From: Glandiceps talaboti
Lineage: Eukaryota; Hemichordata; Enteropneusta; Spengelidae
Direction: 5' to 3'
Length of the DNA stretch: 62,000 bases
NCBI RefSeq assembly: GCF_964340395.1
Contig: NC_135552.1
Location: 6,620,994-6,682,993 of the forward strand
The notes beneath the pieces were generated by a model. It did not search any database, was not told the origin of the DNA, and saw nothing but the letters and a program-made list of their open reading frames with translations. Every line of letters starts with the position of its first letter. The first letter of the stretch is position 1. This document shows, one piece after another, positions 25,611-39,300 of the stretch. The position numbers were made by a program, and so were the translations under genes.

Positions 25611-27415
25611 ACTGAGGTCATGCCGGATCAATAAAACTTATTAGACTCATGGAAACATGATTGAAAGGAAAATAAACCTTAAGTATTAGTTATTGACATG
25701 AGACATTTCATAGGAAATTGACAATAGAGTGTGTGAGTGAAATACAACAATAGTCTGTTGAGTTATGTACATTGTTTTGGTGAAAGGAATATAAGTAGCC
25801 TAAGGGAAATAAAACACAGGTTAGGAGCTATATAAAGTCTGCGTAGTCCAATGTTAATGTTAAATCAATAAGATTATTACTAGGGTAGCGTATTTTTGAA
25901 ATTTGAATTCTCGTGGTAAAATGAAATGTGTATATACAAATGTACCCAGTGTGTTAATTTGTATGGCTTGGGAACTCTGGTAATTAAAAAAAATGGCAAA
26001 TTGTCATAGATTCCCCAATTGCACCTAGCCTGATAAAGTGAGTGGGGAACTCAGGTAGGTTTTACCTACATGTACTTTAACCATCCTTAACAAAAAATAC
26101 TGAGGAATTTAGTTATTATTACATTTCAACCAGTGTTTTTGCTGAAGTTTGGGAAACACTGTTAACAGAAAGGTTGAAATCCCAGGTAAAACTTGCCTAT
26201 AGTTATCCTTACATTCTAATAAGAGTGAAGAACCACCAAACCTGACTAGGAATTATTTGGGTAGATTTTACCTTTATACTCACGATATCGATCACTACCC
26301 TTACACAAACACTACAGAAACGCGACATGTACATTTTGTACTTTCTGAATTATTTAACAATTGCTTGTGACTTCAGTTGCCTTTAGGATCTATACATGTG
26401 TGTAAATGTCTGATTCATGCATATATTCATGTATTGACATGTTCAGTTTACTAATGCTTGCTACAACATACATGTAAATACAATTACAGTTAGTCATACA
26501 ATTATATCTATGATTTCCCTACCTTCCCCTGGGTCTATAGTGTTGTATGAATATACATGTACATGTATATACATGCATTTTATATAATGGTTTGTTTACT
26601 TGTACAATGTACATGTAACTTTTCAAAAAAGACAAAGATTAACAGTATCATATATTTCAATCAATTCACTTGTACCTGCATATAGACTTTAAAAAAAACC
26701 CCACTTGTTTGTGTAAAATGAAATTCTGGATTTTTTATACCTTGAAAATATATGAGGGGTGGGGTTGAAATGATATAGGTAATAGATTTCAGATTAATAT
26801 GTACATGTATGTTATATTCAATGATATTCATATTCTCATGGTAATATAGCAACAACATTGCATTAAGACCATGTACACTTAACACATATAAGTGATATAT
26901 CCAAAAATATGCATGGGCTAGGTCTAGTGATAGGTTAGTTTGGAAAATGTGGTCTTTATGGGTTGGGGAGGGGAGGGACTGGCTTTGGATGTCTGAGCAG
27001 AGGTAGGGGTCTGTTTGAGACAACAAAAGTGCAACTCCAAAACAGTGATGTCCCTCCCCCCAGCCAGTTATAAATGAACAGCCTCTCGCCACTATGCATG
27101 TAAACTTATTACTTTTTAATAGTTGCATCTATCTCGTTTCAAGGAATTAACTTCCACATGAAAACTGGAATAATTGCATTTTTCAAAAATTAACTTTATA
27201 TGCTTCATAGTCTTGAAAGTAATAACATTGACAACAGTACATGTACATTACATGTGTATGTGTCTCTGTAAAAAAAATCTCTGGGAGCAATTCCAGCACA
27301 AAAAAACCAAAAAAAAAAACCAACATAAAACAAAACGATGGACAAGAGATGTCTATAGATATGACTCCCTTACTCTGAAGTTGCTATTATGATATTTCTT
27401 CTGATTTACTTCTAG

Positions 27416-27718
27416 GTACTGAAGACCAAGTAATTTAAGTGGTTTTGCTGTATTCCTGTGATACCATAAAACTGTAAGAAACTCTGTTCTTGATGACTTC
27501 ATGGAAAGGAAACCTGAGAAGCTATGTAAGGATGTGACTCTCCGGTTAAGTAGGTTTTCATGAGACATATTATAGACATTGATTGGTTCACAGAGTTGAC
27601 AAGATCTGAGTGTGGATCCGAGTTGTAGAACTTCCAGTATTTTCATCAACAACCAAGCTCCATTTAACTAACCAAGCTACACCTACGTGATCAACTGCAA
27701 AGTCACTCGCATCTCAAA
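27416..27718 (+). other. putative 5' untranslated leader of the CRACR2A-like gene
   Basis: The coding frame is closed upstream by TAA at 27665-27667, so no longer N-terminus is possible on this exon. A pyrimidine-biased stretch ending TTACTTCTAG at 27415 could be a 3' splice site joining this leader to a non-coding first exon further left. Alternatively, transcription may start within the interval. No clear TATA box or initiator stands out. The minus-strand open frame here (27353-27652) has no recognisable domain. Confidence 0.35.
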
Positions 27719-27968
27719 ATGACGACGGAATTTGAAGGAATCGGTCAAACCCCATCTGTGGGTGAAATGCAAGACATGTTAACACAGAAGGCTACGGAAC
27801 TGTTCATGTTGTGTGATAAAGAAGAAAAAGGTTTTATCACCAAGAGAGACATGCAGAGATTATGTGGAGAGCTTCCTTTGTCTCCAGATCAACTGGAAGC
27901 TGTGTTTGATTCACTGGATGATGATGGAAATGGATATTTGACACTAGAAGAATTTACTGAAGGCTTTG
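27719..27968 (+). CDS. CRACR2A: exon 1: start codon and EF-hand pair
   Basis: Residues 1-83 plus one base of codon 84. The start ATG has AAA at -3 to -1, with an in-frame stop 52 bases upstream. First EF-hand: helix [11 protein letters not shown], loop residues 33-44 ([12 protein letters not shown]), which lack acid at position 5 and have D at 12, so it probably binds Ca2+ weakly or not at all. Second: loop 67-78 ([12 protein letters not shown]), fully canonical. The N-terminus before the EF-hands is about 30 residues, shorter than in human CRACR2A. The donor is TTTG/GTAAGA. An in-frame stop 8 codons into the intron rules out a longer exon of use. Confidence 0.92.
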
Positions 27969-30324
27969 GTAAGATATTTGTATGTTGGATATAGCCAGTC
28001 TGTTATTTATTATATTATCTCTTTGGAAGACTAGTCTACTTGGCCAATCTCTAGAGTTTATTGGACAGTTTCATATAAAGCTTCATCAATATTTATAGTT
28101 TGGTGCTAGTGATTATGTATTTAATGATCTAAAAAAAATGTTGGCACAGTTCCGTGGGCTTTTTTTGTCATTGTTTGGCCTGGGTGACCTTGCCCTCTTT
28201 TGGACAGTATTGCAACAACAAAGATGGCGGCACGTTCAAGTAGAAAGTTGTTGCAATTTGTGTACATGTAGATTCAGCATTTATTGCTGACAGGACAATA
28301 TGCATAACTAAACTATAGTATACCATTTCAGTGCTGCCATTATGCAATTAATGTCTCTGAAACCCTATTCTTTACCTATTTACTATTCTTATGCTGATGA
28401 AGTGATCTTTGACCTGTGACCTGACATTAAGTTATTTTGCCCTTCTCAATGTTAGTCTTATAATCGCAGGTACCATTATATCAATGAGTATTTACATTTC
28501 TACAATACTGTGATCCATTGTAAGTTTGTCATTACTGCACAAAACAATTGAAACATATGCAAACATTTTGTCTGATGAACACATGTGTAATGTTTTCATG
28601 TGTAATCTTTCAATGAATGTTATTTGTTTCATTTTTTTTGGGAATTTGTGGGAATTTAGGTGATACATAATGTCATCTCAGAAACAGCAGGTTTCTTTGT
28701 TTGGTTAGTTTTTCCCCCAAAAAACTCATACAATTTTAAGATATAAAGGTGTTCTGATGGTTACGTCACACTTGTGAAGATCTGAGAACAACCCAGCAGT
28801 ACAGAACATCATATCTTGCTCTATAATCATAATTCATTCCCAAAAATATATAATTACAAATTACAAATACATTTACATATTTCAAGATACAGCACTGTAA
28901 TAATAATAATAGTAATAATAATAAAGTCTTATTAGCACATTACACAACAGCTCTAATGCGCTTTACAAGACTCACAAAAAATAAAACGTCCATGAAAGGC
29001 TTAAACAGTATAATTAATGTTCATGGTGTAACAAAGCAGGACCTTAAATTTTTTTTTTAATCCATCATAGTACTGAGTAAAATGTTTGGCATAAGAATTT
29101 GGACAAAAAAATGAAATCAAAACTTATCCCTCTGTTTTAATACAAACAATAATCTTCTGTTAATTTTATCTCTAAGATATTGTTGTGAAAAGAATGTTAC
29201 CCAATTCAGAGCAGATTATAACCTTGTCTTCAAAGATATGAAGTCTGTGCATAAATTCACTGTATTTAATAGCTGATTGATACTAGGTGGTTTAAATTCA
29301 CTATACATGTATTAGCTGATTCAAGTGATTGATTCTAGGTACTTGGTGTTTGGCATTTATAATGTATTTAACCATTGTTAATTTACAGTGTAATTCTTTC
29401 CATGCAAATCAGAGCAGGTGCTTTTAATTAACACTTAAAGTAGATATTCCCACAACACAGGTGTTTGCATCAAATCAAATCTGAAAAGTTTGACCCTGTT
29501 TAATACAGGAATCAATGATTCTCGACAACAAACAAATTCTTATGTTTTCACAGAATCTTTCCATGTCCGAAATTCACTGAAAGATACATCCACAAACTTA
29601 TTTACATCATAATAATGTAATTACTTTGTAACTTTACAAAGGTGGATTCCTAGGCTTTGGGGCTGAGGAAGCAACAGAAACAGATGGTGACAAAGATGTC
29701 TATGAAGCTGCACAGAATTATGACACAACACAGGAAGATGACATAGCATTTAAACAAGCCATGGACAGTCTTGGAGCTCAAGAATTATTTGATGAGTGAG
29801 TGTACGATTATAAACTCTTTAAAATTTCTCTTTTGGCGAAAAATTGCTAATTTTGAAAGTATTGTGTTGATAGTATGATTCTGCACTTGCTACAGCACAT
29901 AGTAAATACAGTGACCAAAGTCAGTGTCATCTAATATCGGATGTGCAATATCAAGCATAAAGATTTTAGAGTTTTTTATGTAAAGGTATTCTTGCAGGAC
30001 AAATTATTTTCAGCTTGAATGACACGTGAAAACTCTATCTGGTCATTTTTGTGTTTGCCAAAGTTTCTGTAATGGTACCTGCATTATACTTATAGTAAAT
30101 CCATGTGAGGGATCATGATTTTATTCATATGAAAATTCTTTTGGAAAAATCTGATACATTTTAGTGTCATATCTGTTGATGGTAAATATGACAGGCTCTA
30201 TATTTTTGGTCATTGTATTTATTTGTGTAGTCTAGTATACACAAATCTATTTCTATGTAGTGCATTGTATTTTCACTCCATATTTTATGTGATCCACTGT
30301 ATTATTTATGTCCCTTGTTTTATG

Positions 30325-30370
<46 letters not shown>

Positions 30371-33300
30371 GCCGTCCCCTTACTGCAGCAGTGTTTGAAA
30401 GCTACCCATTGCTGTTGCAACCATGGCAACCAAAAAAGAATTGTTTGTTTGTTGCTTCATTACCAATTTCTCTTGTCCAATTATTGGAAATGAAGCCAAT
30501 AACAAAGAAACTGGTGCCATGTTTATTTCCTCCAGTAATTAGTGGCTGTAGACGATTATTTTGCATGGTAGACATATCAATTAAATAATGTCTGGTGCAC
30601 CATATGTTTGAATCAGTATACAGAACTTGGAGGAATATCTTCTGGAATGCCTGGAAAAATTTCAAGCTGCCACCCTACCTTTATATTGTTCATTCCATGA
30701 TAAATGGCAAAATATCACTTTCATATAAACTTGTGAATGTTATGTGGAACCATAGACAGTAGAGGGCTCCCCTCTACTGTCTATGGTGGAACAAACAATG
30801 TCTCCTGGATTTTATGGTTGAACACTATTAATTTCACCTACAATAACATGCATTTAGGTATATTCATTTCAAGGATATCAAAATATTCATTTCATGGATG
30901 ACAAGTCAATTTCCGTTTTTAAACTTTACCCAACCATTTTATGTTATGATAAAATGTCACTTTTGCCCAAATAAGCATATTTCAAGGGTGGCAAAATGCA
31001 AATTTCACTTACTTAAATGTAAAAATATTCATGATGTGTGGAAAAATGCCACTTTCACCAAGATCAGTTTATAAAGGGTGAAAATATACTTTTAAAAATA
31101 TCATTTTATGGGGTGGAAAATATAACTTTCATCCAAACCTAAATTTCTCAAATTAGTGACAAAAATATCACTTCACCCAAAACATTTCTGAATTTCAAAT
31201 TGGTGATAAAAATCTCACTTCACCGGGTCACCCACATCAGTTTATTTCATGGGTAGAAAGATATAAATTTCACCTACTAGATAAGGTTATATCATGGATG
31301 TCAAAAAACAAATCATTTCATGGCTGGTAAAATTAATATTTCTGCAAAAAACAAAGAAACCACAAACAATGTGTTCTGCAATGCCTCTTTCAAACACTGC
31401 TAATTATCATGCTATCTTCAGTTTTATTTTTCTCTTTTTGCAATCTCGTTTTTTCTTTCATATCATTATTATCAGTTCTGGTCGAGGTAAACAAGGCAGA
31501 TTACAACACTATGAGTAAGTAACCATACAATGATATATGTAATAAATGTATATAATTATGTAAGCACATCAAGGTAACACTAAAACTATAAATAGCTGAA
31601 TGCATCACAAATGTGTATATTGAAGAGATACCCAGATTCAAATTTTACAATCGAAGTTTGTCTTTTGTTTTAGACAAACAATGATATCATTAGTTTTTTT
31701 TGAATGTATATGTTGTTGGTAAATTTATATGGACATTTCATCAGATATATCGTTATCCTGGTGAAAACCACTCCATGTTATTTCGAATCTGTAGACTTTG
31801 GGTAACCTGGCTAAGTCATTCCATGATTTTACATTACCTACATAATATGCAATATTGCTGACAAACACTGACTTTAAATTTGTTCTCGGAACCCCATTTA
31901 GTGTTCAGTGGAGGTCCATGCCATGGACTGAATCAGCAGATATGCATGATTTAAAGCAGAACATAATAGTATTCAATTTCATGATGATTTTCTTGAGTGT
32001 AATAATTAGTGTTTAGGAATCATGAATGTTTACGTTCCGTCGTTACCTATATGCAAGTCTGCTGGATTCCCGCATGATACAACGCATACATGTCCATGAC
32101 AAGGACTTCCACTGAATGAAGAATGAATGAGGAATAAGTTTCAACTCACTTTCTCAGAAATCAGTTGTGATGTGATATAAAACCATGAATTGATTCTCCA
32201 GAACACAAAGTATACGAAAAATGCCTTTATCAAGTTCCTTGAGTGGTATTCCCCTAGAGACATTCTGTGGATATCCATCTATTACGACAGTTTTTAAGTT
32301 TTGGAAATATACAGGAATCAGGAAGTATTTCTGGCCAGACATTTTGCCCTGGCATATAGCATATGGACCAATGAAAGCAGTCTAGCTAGCCAGGGTGAAA
32401 TACCTTAAAAGTTTCTTAAAATGTTATAGGGCTTGTATATCCATTCACTGACTCAGGTCAGGTTTAGACAGAAATTATTGCAAAGTTGTCATGACAAATT
32501 TAACTAGATTTTTTTTCCTGCAGCCAGGTTCATTGTATGTTTGAGATGCTGTTAGCTACCTAACTTTGCAATGGTCATAATTTTAATTGTACTAAAACAC
32601 ACTTGCATGGTAGAAATAGCACCGGCTAACAACTGTTATTGATGTATGTGATAATACATGCTGGTACTATTACATTGATAATGAATTGTATATTGTATGG
32701 CTTGTTAATAGACCTTTCACATGAAGTATGCCCTCTAGTGTTGGGATTTTCAATGAGACACTAAGTTCTGATACAAGGTATGCAAAGACTGTGATTTAAG
32801 TTTAAAAGACTAAATTTCAGACACCCCTGTTGTTCAGAGCCATTATTTAATTGTACCCAATGCTGTAGTCCTAAAAACAAGGTCAATTTGTATAGAATAA
32901 TGAAAATAATGACCCCATTGTTATGCAAATTACCAATCTCATGAGAATTACAGTTGCCAAATCAGCAGAACACTTTTGTTGCATTTGGCAAATCGGCAAA
33001 GTTTATTACTATTATCATACTTCATCACTAGAGGGCGCCATTTATTGTAAAGGTCTTTTGTGGTGTAGCATGATGTGTTGTTTTGTACGTTTACAGTACT
33101 AATTGATGTGTATAACCTGTGTGACATTTTTGAAGTGGATGTAATACTGATAATTGCCGCCACACTGAATTGAATTGATGTGCTACTTATAACTAACTCA
33201 TTTCGTTTGATTGTACTTAAAAACTACCTTCAAGACATAAACGTGCATAGATGTCTTGGAAGTAAACAATTCTTGTACTTTTCTGAAAAGAATTTGTTTG

Positions 33301-36300
33301 AATTTGATAACTTCAGCTAATGAGTGTCCTGTTTTTTTTTCTTGTTTTGAAGTGAAATTTGTTGTTTTGATCGTGTTTTGATATCTTTACAAACTCACAT
33401 GTACCATTGTCATAAACCACAGCTTACGGGGGTGGGGGTGGGGGGTGGGGTGGGGGTGGGGTCGTGGTATTTTACAACACCATCTAAGACGCACTGTCGT
33501 GGAAGCAATATCAGCTCTGGTTTGTGAGAATGACTTGTACATAAAACATTTTTATATTCATTTTATCTTTGATTGAAACATTTCAAAGCATAAAACACTT
33601 TTTTTTTGTATTCTTTTTCTTACTTTTCTTGGATTTTTATAAAGCTATTCAAGAAAAAATGAGGGGTATAGGTATGTTACTCTCTCAAGTCATGTGATGC
33701 ATTTATCTAGCGTAGTCCTGTTAATGTATGTGTATCTGATGTGCACATTTGCATACTAGTTCCAAACATACATCTGCATCTTATTATTAGTGCTATCGTT
33801 CACCTGTGTATTAGTGCTATGTATCTACCAATTAGCATTTTAGTATTTGTATTTGTATTTAGTGCTACATCTGGAGGGACGGGGAGCTCATGGTGTGAAA
33901 TTGATTTTTAAAAAATCTGAAAAATGATAAAAGCAGTGAATAGGAAACACTGATACTAAAGAATACATGGGTTCATTTACATTAAAGTTTATACAAAGTT
34001 ACTGATAGTAAAACAGACAGGTTATGATAATTATATAATAAGAATAGATACCCTGTGTGGATATTACCTTGGTATTATTTTGATTACAAGTCATCTGTTA
34101 CTGTAATGTAACACTGAAAGTAAAGGGATATTACAATTTCGGTGCAGTGGCACATTCATATATCATTATTATTGATGCTACATTGGGGTGGGGGTTGGGG
34201 TTGGGGGTGGGGGGTGGGGTGGGGTGGTGAGGTGTGAAATTGAAATAAATAACACTACAAATTGATAACAGCAGTGAATACTAAACACAATTTTGAGGTA
34301 TTCACTTAATATTAAAAATTGATGGTTGTATTAAACTAACAAATTATAATGATATTAACAGTAGATATCCTGTCTGCATATCATGGTGCATTTATTTGTG
34401 CTGTAAATCATCTGTCGCTGTAATGTGTTACTAAAAAGTAGGGGTTATAAATATTGCAGAACAAACTCTACATGTGTGTTTACTGTTTATATCAAAACTG
34501 TACACTTTGTCTATGTCAAAAAATGTTCCTACAGCCTTGTCAACATTGATAAAATGTTTGTTTCTCAAAATGTCTGTTTTGATTTTTACCTATTACACGT
34601 ACATGTACTTCCAAACCATAAACATTAGAGAGAAATTTTTCTCCAGTCTGCACATAAATACAGTTTGTTAACACATTTCTCACTTTTGTCTCGTGGTGGC
34701 GCTATACACTTTAATTCTTTTGTGGCAGGCCTTCTGGTAGTAGAAATAACTTACAGAAGTTGAAGAATCACAGGAAATATATCTTTTTAAATTTTTGGGT
34801 ATTTTTTTTCAGAAGTTGTCTTAGGCATTGTACATTTAATGATTTATGTGATTTATACAGACAAAAGTTTTTATATCAGTTTAATTATTTGGGATATTAG
34901 TGCCATTTTCTTTCAGAAATTGTTTTGGGTACTGTAGATATGATGGTTTATTGTGATTTACTCTTGACAAAATTAAAATCATTTTGTGCAGTCAAATCAG
35001 TGATCACCATCATCACCATCATGGTGTCACTTTGCCGTGTCTATTGAAATTATAAATAGCTACATGTCAGTTTTTTTATCCTGGGGGAAGAAAACCATAT
35101 GGTCAGAGAAAATAGAAAATGAAAATATAATGAATGTGCTGAAAGGTACAAGACAGACCATCTGTCAGCTTTATTCCAAGCTATGACTATTATATATACT
35201 TTCTAAGCTTCAATATTTTGAATACCAATCACAAAATGTGCAGAAAGGCCACTGCTATATGCTTATTGTTAAAATTAATGATTTTAAATTTGCCATATTA
35301 TGTCAGACTTATTTTTTTGTGTTTTATTTTTATTAAGTGTTGTGTTGTAAAAGTTTTAATAGATTTGCATATACAAGTCATTTCGTTGAAATTCACTATT
35401 GCATCGCAATTTAACATTTTTTTATTTTATTTTTCTATTTACTGAAAAATCAATGAATACTTGCAGGAGCAAATTATAAAGTGTATAAAAAATGGTGTTA
35501 GGTTTATGACAGTGTACTGAAAGAGACAGTCTGTTCTTATATGAACTACTTCACAATAGGATTTTGATGAAAAAAGGGAAAGAATTTAAATTCATTATAC
35601 AGCCACATGTCACCTGTTTGCCTTTGTTGTCATCATTGTCAAGATCTTTGTATAGACATTTAGTGACTGAATGCTCTGTTTGTTCAGTTGTAACACATAA
35701 ATAGTAGAAATATTTAGCTTTCCCAGATAAATAAGACATATGATGTGATGATATTGACAACCACCACAATGGAAATAAGTTGTTAAAACTGTTTTGTGTG
35801 ATATTCTGTGATGTATCTGTTTTGTCTTTCCTGCGAATGTGATAGTTGTCATATTACATGTATATATCCGTTTTAGTTTGTGGTTTTCCGAATATTTTTT
35901 TTGCCAAATGAATTGAAATCAAATCAAATCAAATCAAATCAAAGAGGTGATTAGTTTGATAGATAACACATATATAAACCCAGCCTCCCACCTCAAAATT
36001 CAAAACTGATTCACACTGAATCGATGTATGACTGGTTCAAAACTGGTTTCTATTCCCACGAGAAAGCTGAGCAATGATTTGAATTGATTCACTGTTGTTT
36101 GTATGATGATTTTTAACTGATTTCAAAACCATCCCACATCCCCTGAGACTGAGGTGGTTTTGAACGATTCAAAATCATTTCAAACCAATTTTAGTGCATG
36201 TAGGGACAGGAAAACTGATTTTGATTCAATTTCAAACCAACTAAACATTATGATGTGGGAATGGGGTTATTGTTATAATGATATCTTTGGAAAGAGATGT

Positions 36301-39300
36301 CATGATAAAATTGATAATAATGTTGAAAATGCAACAAGTGTTGGTAATATTTGGTCTTTGTTTCATTTTATTGTACCTTTAATAATGCCCCCCCCCCCTC
36401 ACCCTTGATATATTACGTGTACTAAATGAAATATAAAAAATCGCACAGCTTATTAAGAATATGACTAGATTTTGTGGCACCAGCTTCCATTTGCTTCATT
36501 CGTTTTCCATTTGGAGATATATTATCGGTATTTGTTGCAGAGGTTTCCCACACAGTTCAGAAATACAACATATAGAGTTGTCAATCACCAAATGTGCAGA
36601 CAGATTTCAAATTGTCTATCTCTGTCTCTGATAACAAAGGGTAAATCCGTATAATTAACAAGTACGACCACTGTATGAACATCTGTGATTAGAGAGCATG
36701 TAGAGAGTATGAGGCTTACTGTTTCCATAGAAACAATGACGGTGGCGAACGTATGTATGTCAGGCCATTGTGGCAGTTTTTACTGTTTGTCTTTCAGGTT
36801 TATGTACGAGAGGACATGAATGTAGATCTCTTTAATTGTTTTTTATAAACTTTATAAATTATGAAAAATTATGACATAATAATACACAAAAAAGTCCAAT
36901 CATTTTCAATAAATGAAAATTGCTCTATATCACTAATTATGAGAAAATGAATAAACAAATTAATATCAATTAAGTAAACAATTTGATAAAGAAACTTAAA
37001 CACCTATTTTTCAATGGCTATCCTCAAAAAAAAAAGTCATTACATGAATTTACCTCATCAAATTAAACTATTCTGATATTCAACAATTAAAAGTATTGTA
37101 TTTGTTATTGATAAGTGGCTAATTAATTGGTAATCAGCTGTCACAAATGGACGTGCTCTTACAAAAAAAACCCCAGACATTATTTTTGTTAATCTTACAT
37201 TCATATGTATATGCTGTTTGTTAGAAAGAATTTGACAGACACTGTATATTCATCTACTGTTGCCGACATAACAGTAATTTTGTGTCGATCAATAATTCCA
37301 TTGTAATCACGTTTGAGCCAGTCGACAGATTTCCACCATATGGGGCCACGGTTTTCAAATAAAATAATAAAGATATACAGTATAACTGAACCAGCAGTCA
37401 GTCAGTATGCGTAGGCTGCAGCTAGAGGAGTATAGGGGACTGTAAATTTATATAGCCATCATGTTTTTCTTCAGAAATTCCACTAGTTTGTCTAGCGATA
37501 GCGATAGTGCTTTTAGTTGTACTTTTAGTCAGGCCTTGATGGCAATGGTGTTGGTAGTTTTGGTGGTGGCGTTACGTGAACTTTTTATGGACATAACATA
37601 TCCTAAAATGACCATAGACTATAGATGTGATTTATGTGAACGATGGCTGGAAATACTGCCTGGTATCACGGAATATTGGGAATGCACGGATAAAAAGAGG
37701 TAGCTATGGTAACCAATCCTTGTGATTTTGTAACAACATATTTTGTTCTTACTTTCGTGGTATTGAAATGAATCGTAATCATTGCTAGCAATGTATGACA
37801 CTTTGACCCTCCTTACCCTATATTCCAGTTGATGGAGTCTTTGGATTATAGTCACGGATCATACCATTCTTTCAAGTTTGTAGGGATGAATCCATATATT
37901 GTGGTGGTTGTCTTGTTTACACAATTTTTATTGAGTCATACTACAGTACTGTTAATACTCTGTAATGATCTAATTCATTCCCATGTTCTTGTGGAATAGT
38001 CTGAATAACTGAAATGAGAAAATAGTTATAGATTAATCATAATTTAGGTTTATTTAGTGGGTGGGATGGGGCGGAATATGGGAGAGAATTAATGGAAATT
38101 CAAATTTGTAATTAAATGTAATTAACAAACTAATCTTAATTATCATGATAATATAATTTAATTAATTTCATTCTCATAACAACTAATTAATAGATCATGA
38201 TATATGACTTTTACAATATAGGCAATCCTTTTTTTTAAGAACATTTAATTAGATTTATTTTTTGAAATCAGAAAATACAGGCTTGTATATTGAGTTGAAA
38301 ATAAGCATGTTTTAGTTTTAGTTGATGTATTGGTATACCATATGTACTGCCTCCAGGGATATTAAATATTTTGAAAATTGAACAGTATGAAGCTCTGATG
38401 TGGTAACAATGTTACTTGTACCAATTAATATCCAGTGTAAAACAAAATTGAGAACTGGATGGTCTCAACAAAATTCAGTTAAAAGGTTTTCAAAAAGTTC
38501 TGACTTGCTTTTAGCTTTTAACAGAGCATCACCAGGGCAGTTAAAATATCCGGCATGTATGTACTGTAGTTTTGTTCATATATAGGGAAATGTAGCTCTA
38601 TAATTTAGTGACAATTTGTTTTGGTTTTCTTTCAGTCAACAACATATCAAAGACCTGTGGAAGAAACTTAAGAAAGATGAACCAGAACTACTGGGAGATT
38701 TTGAAGATTTTGTACAGAAAGTATCAAGTGACATTCGTAAAGCTAGAGTTGATAGTGATGAATTGGAGAGTGCACTTAGAAAGTAAGTAAGACTGTTTTG
38801 GAATGGTAAATGTTTGTGATCGTTTATGTTGTAATCTGTTGGTCTAATTGATAGATGTATGCATGTAGGATTATGGTGTCTTAGTTACTGTTTGTGAAAA
38901 AGTAATAACTGTAAACGGTGATGTACATGATGTCATCATTCTGAATGTTTTTTTTTGTCTTGTATCTATTCAATCTTCAATCTAGCTGACCATGTTTTTC
39001 TGTAACTTTGTGTCATTGTTATCACAATATGTCTCTGTATTTACTAGTATGTATTTATCTGTACATCAGTCTCTGTTTGTCTGTCAGTGTCTGTCTGTCT
39101 GTTTGTCTGTCTCTCTGTTAACAGTTAAGTAATCACTACATCACATCCAGCCTGTGAGTACATCTGCCATGGAATGCTGATGTTCATGTGATAGATGGAT
39201 GCATACACTCAGGATGTGATGCAGTGATTACAAGTGTCACAAACCATACAGTTCACTCCAGGGGCTATATAACCACTTTATTTACAAATCTCTTCCTATA

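Larger units (their letters stand above)
1..27415. other. upstream non-coding region
   Basis: No coding exon can be supported here on either strand. Open frames are short, biased to repeat translations and lack recognisable domains. The repeats and mobile elements inside it are listed separately. The remaining stretches (about 841-1430, 1500-2540, 3270-4050, 5140-6020, 6080-7230, 7290-8215, 8465-9990, 10500-10950, 11150-12780, 14270-16200, 16310-17000, 17850-20340, 22990-23890 and 25030-27400) are unique-looking AT-rich DNA with scattered microsatellites. I see nothing else in them. The right end of this region should hold the promoter of the CRACR2A-like gene. Confidence 0.6.
29796..38635 (+). 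other. intron 2
   Basis: GTGAGT to TTCAG, 8.8 kb. It contains the TGT array, the 35-bp hairpin insertion, a decayed satellite, a MITE, two G-rich tracts, a 300-bp duplication and an AAATC microsatellite, each listed separately. The spans 31340-32700, 34460-35900 and 35950-37450 show no other repeat or coding signal that I can support. The exception is loose TTTCAAAACC-type repetition near 36000-36240. Confidence 0.8.

Noticed and set aside
26661-27128. Minus-strand open frame of 155 codons, the longest in the window
   Set aside because: No recognisable domain, low-complexity composition, includes the common ATGTACATGTA word, and shows no splice context. Long frames of this size occur by chance in 62 kb.
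27353-27652. Minus-strand open frame of 99 codons opposite the 5' leader
   Set aside because: No domain and no independent promoter or splice evidence. It is probably a chance frame.
30223-30588. Open frames with poly-Cys or poly-Val runs
   Set aside because: They are translations of the (TGT)n microsatellite in intron 2.
37461-37703. Independent small membrane protein gene in intron 2
   Set aside because: There is one hydrophobic stretch and no known family. It is kept only as a weak alternative first exon of the host gene.
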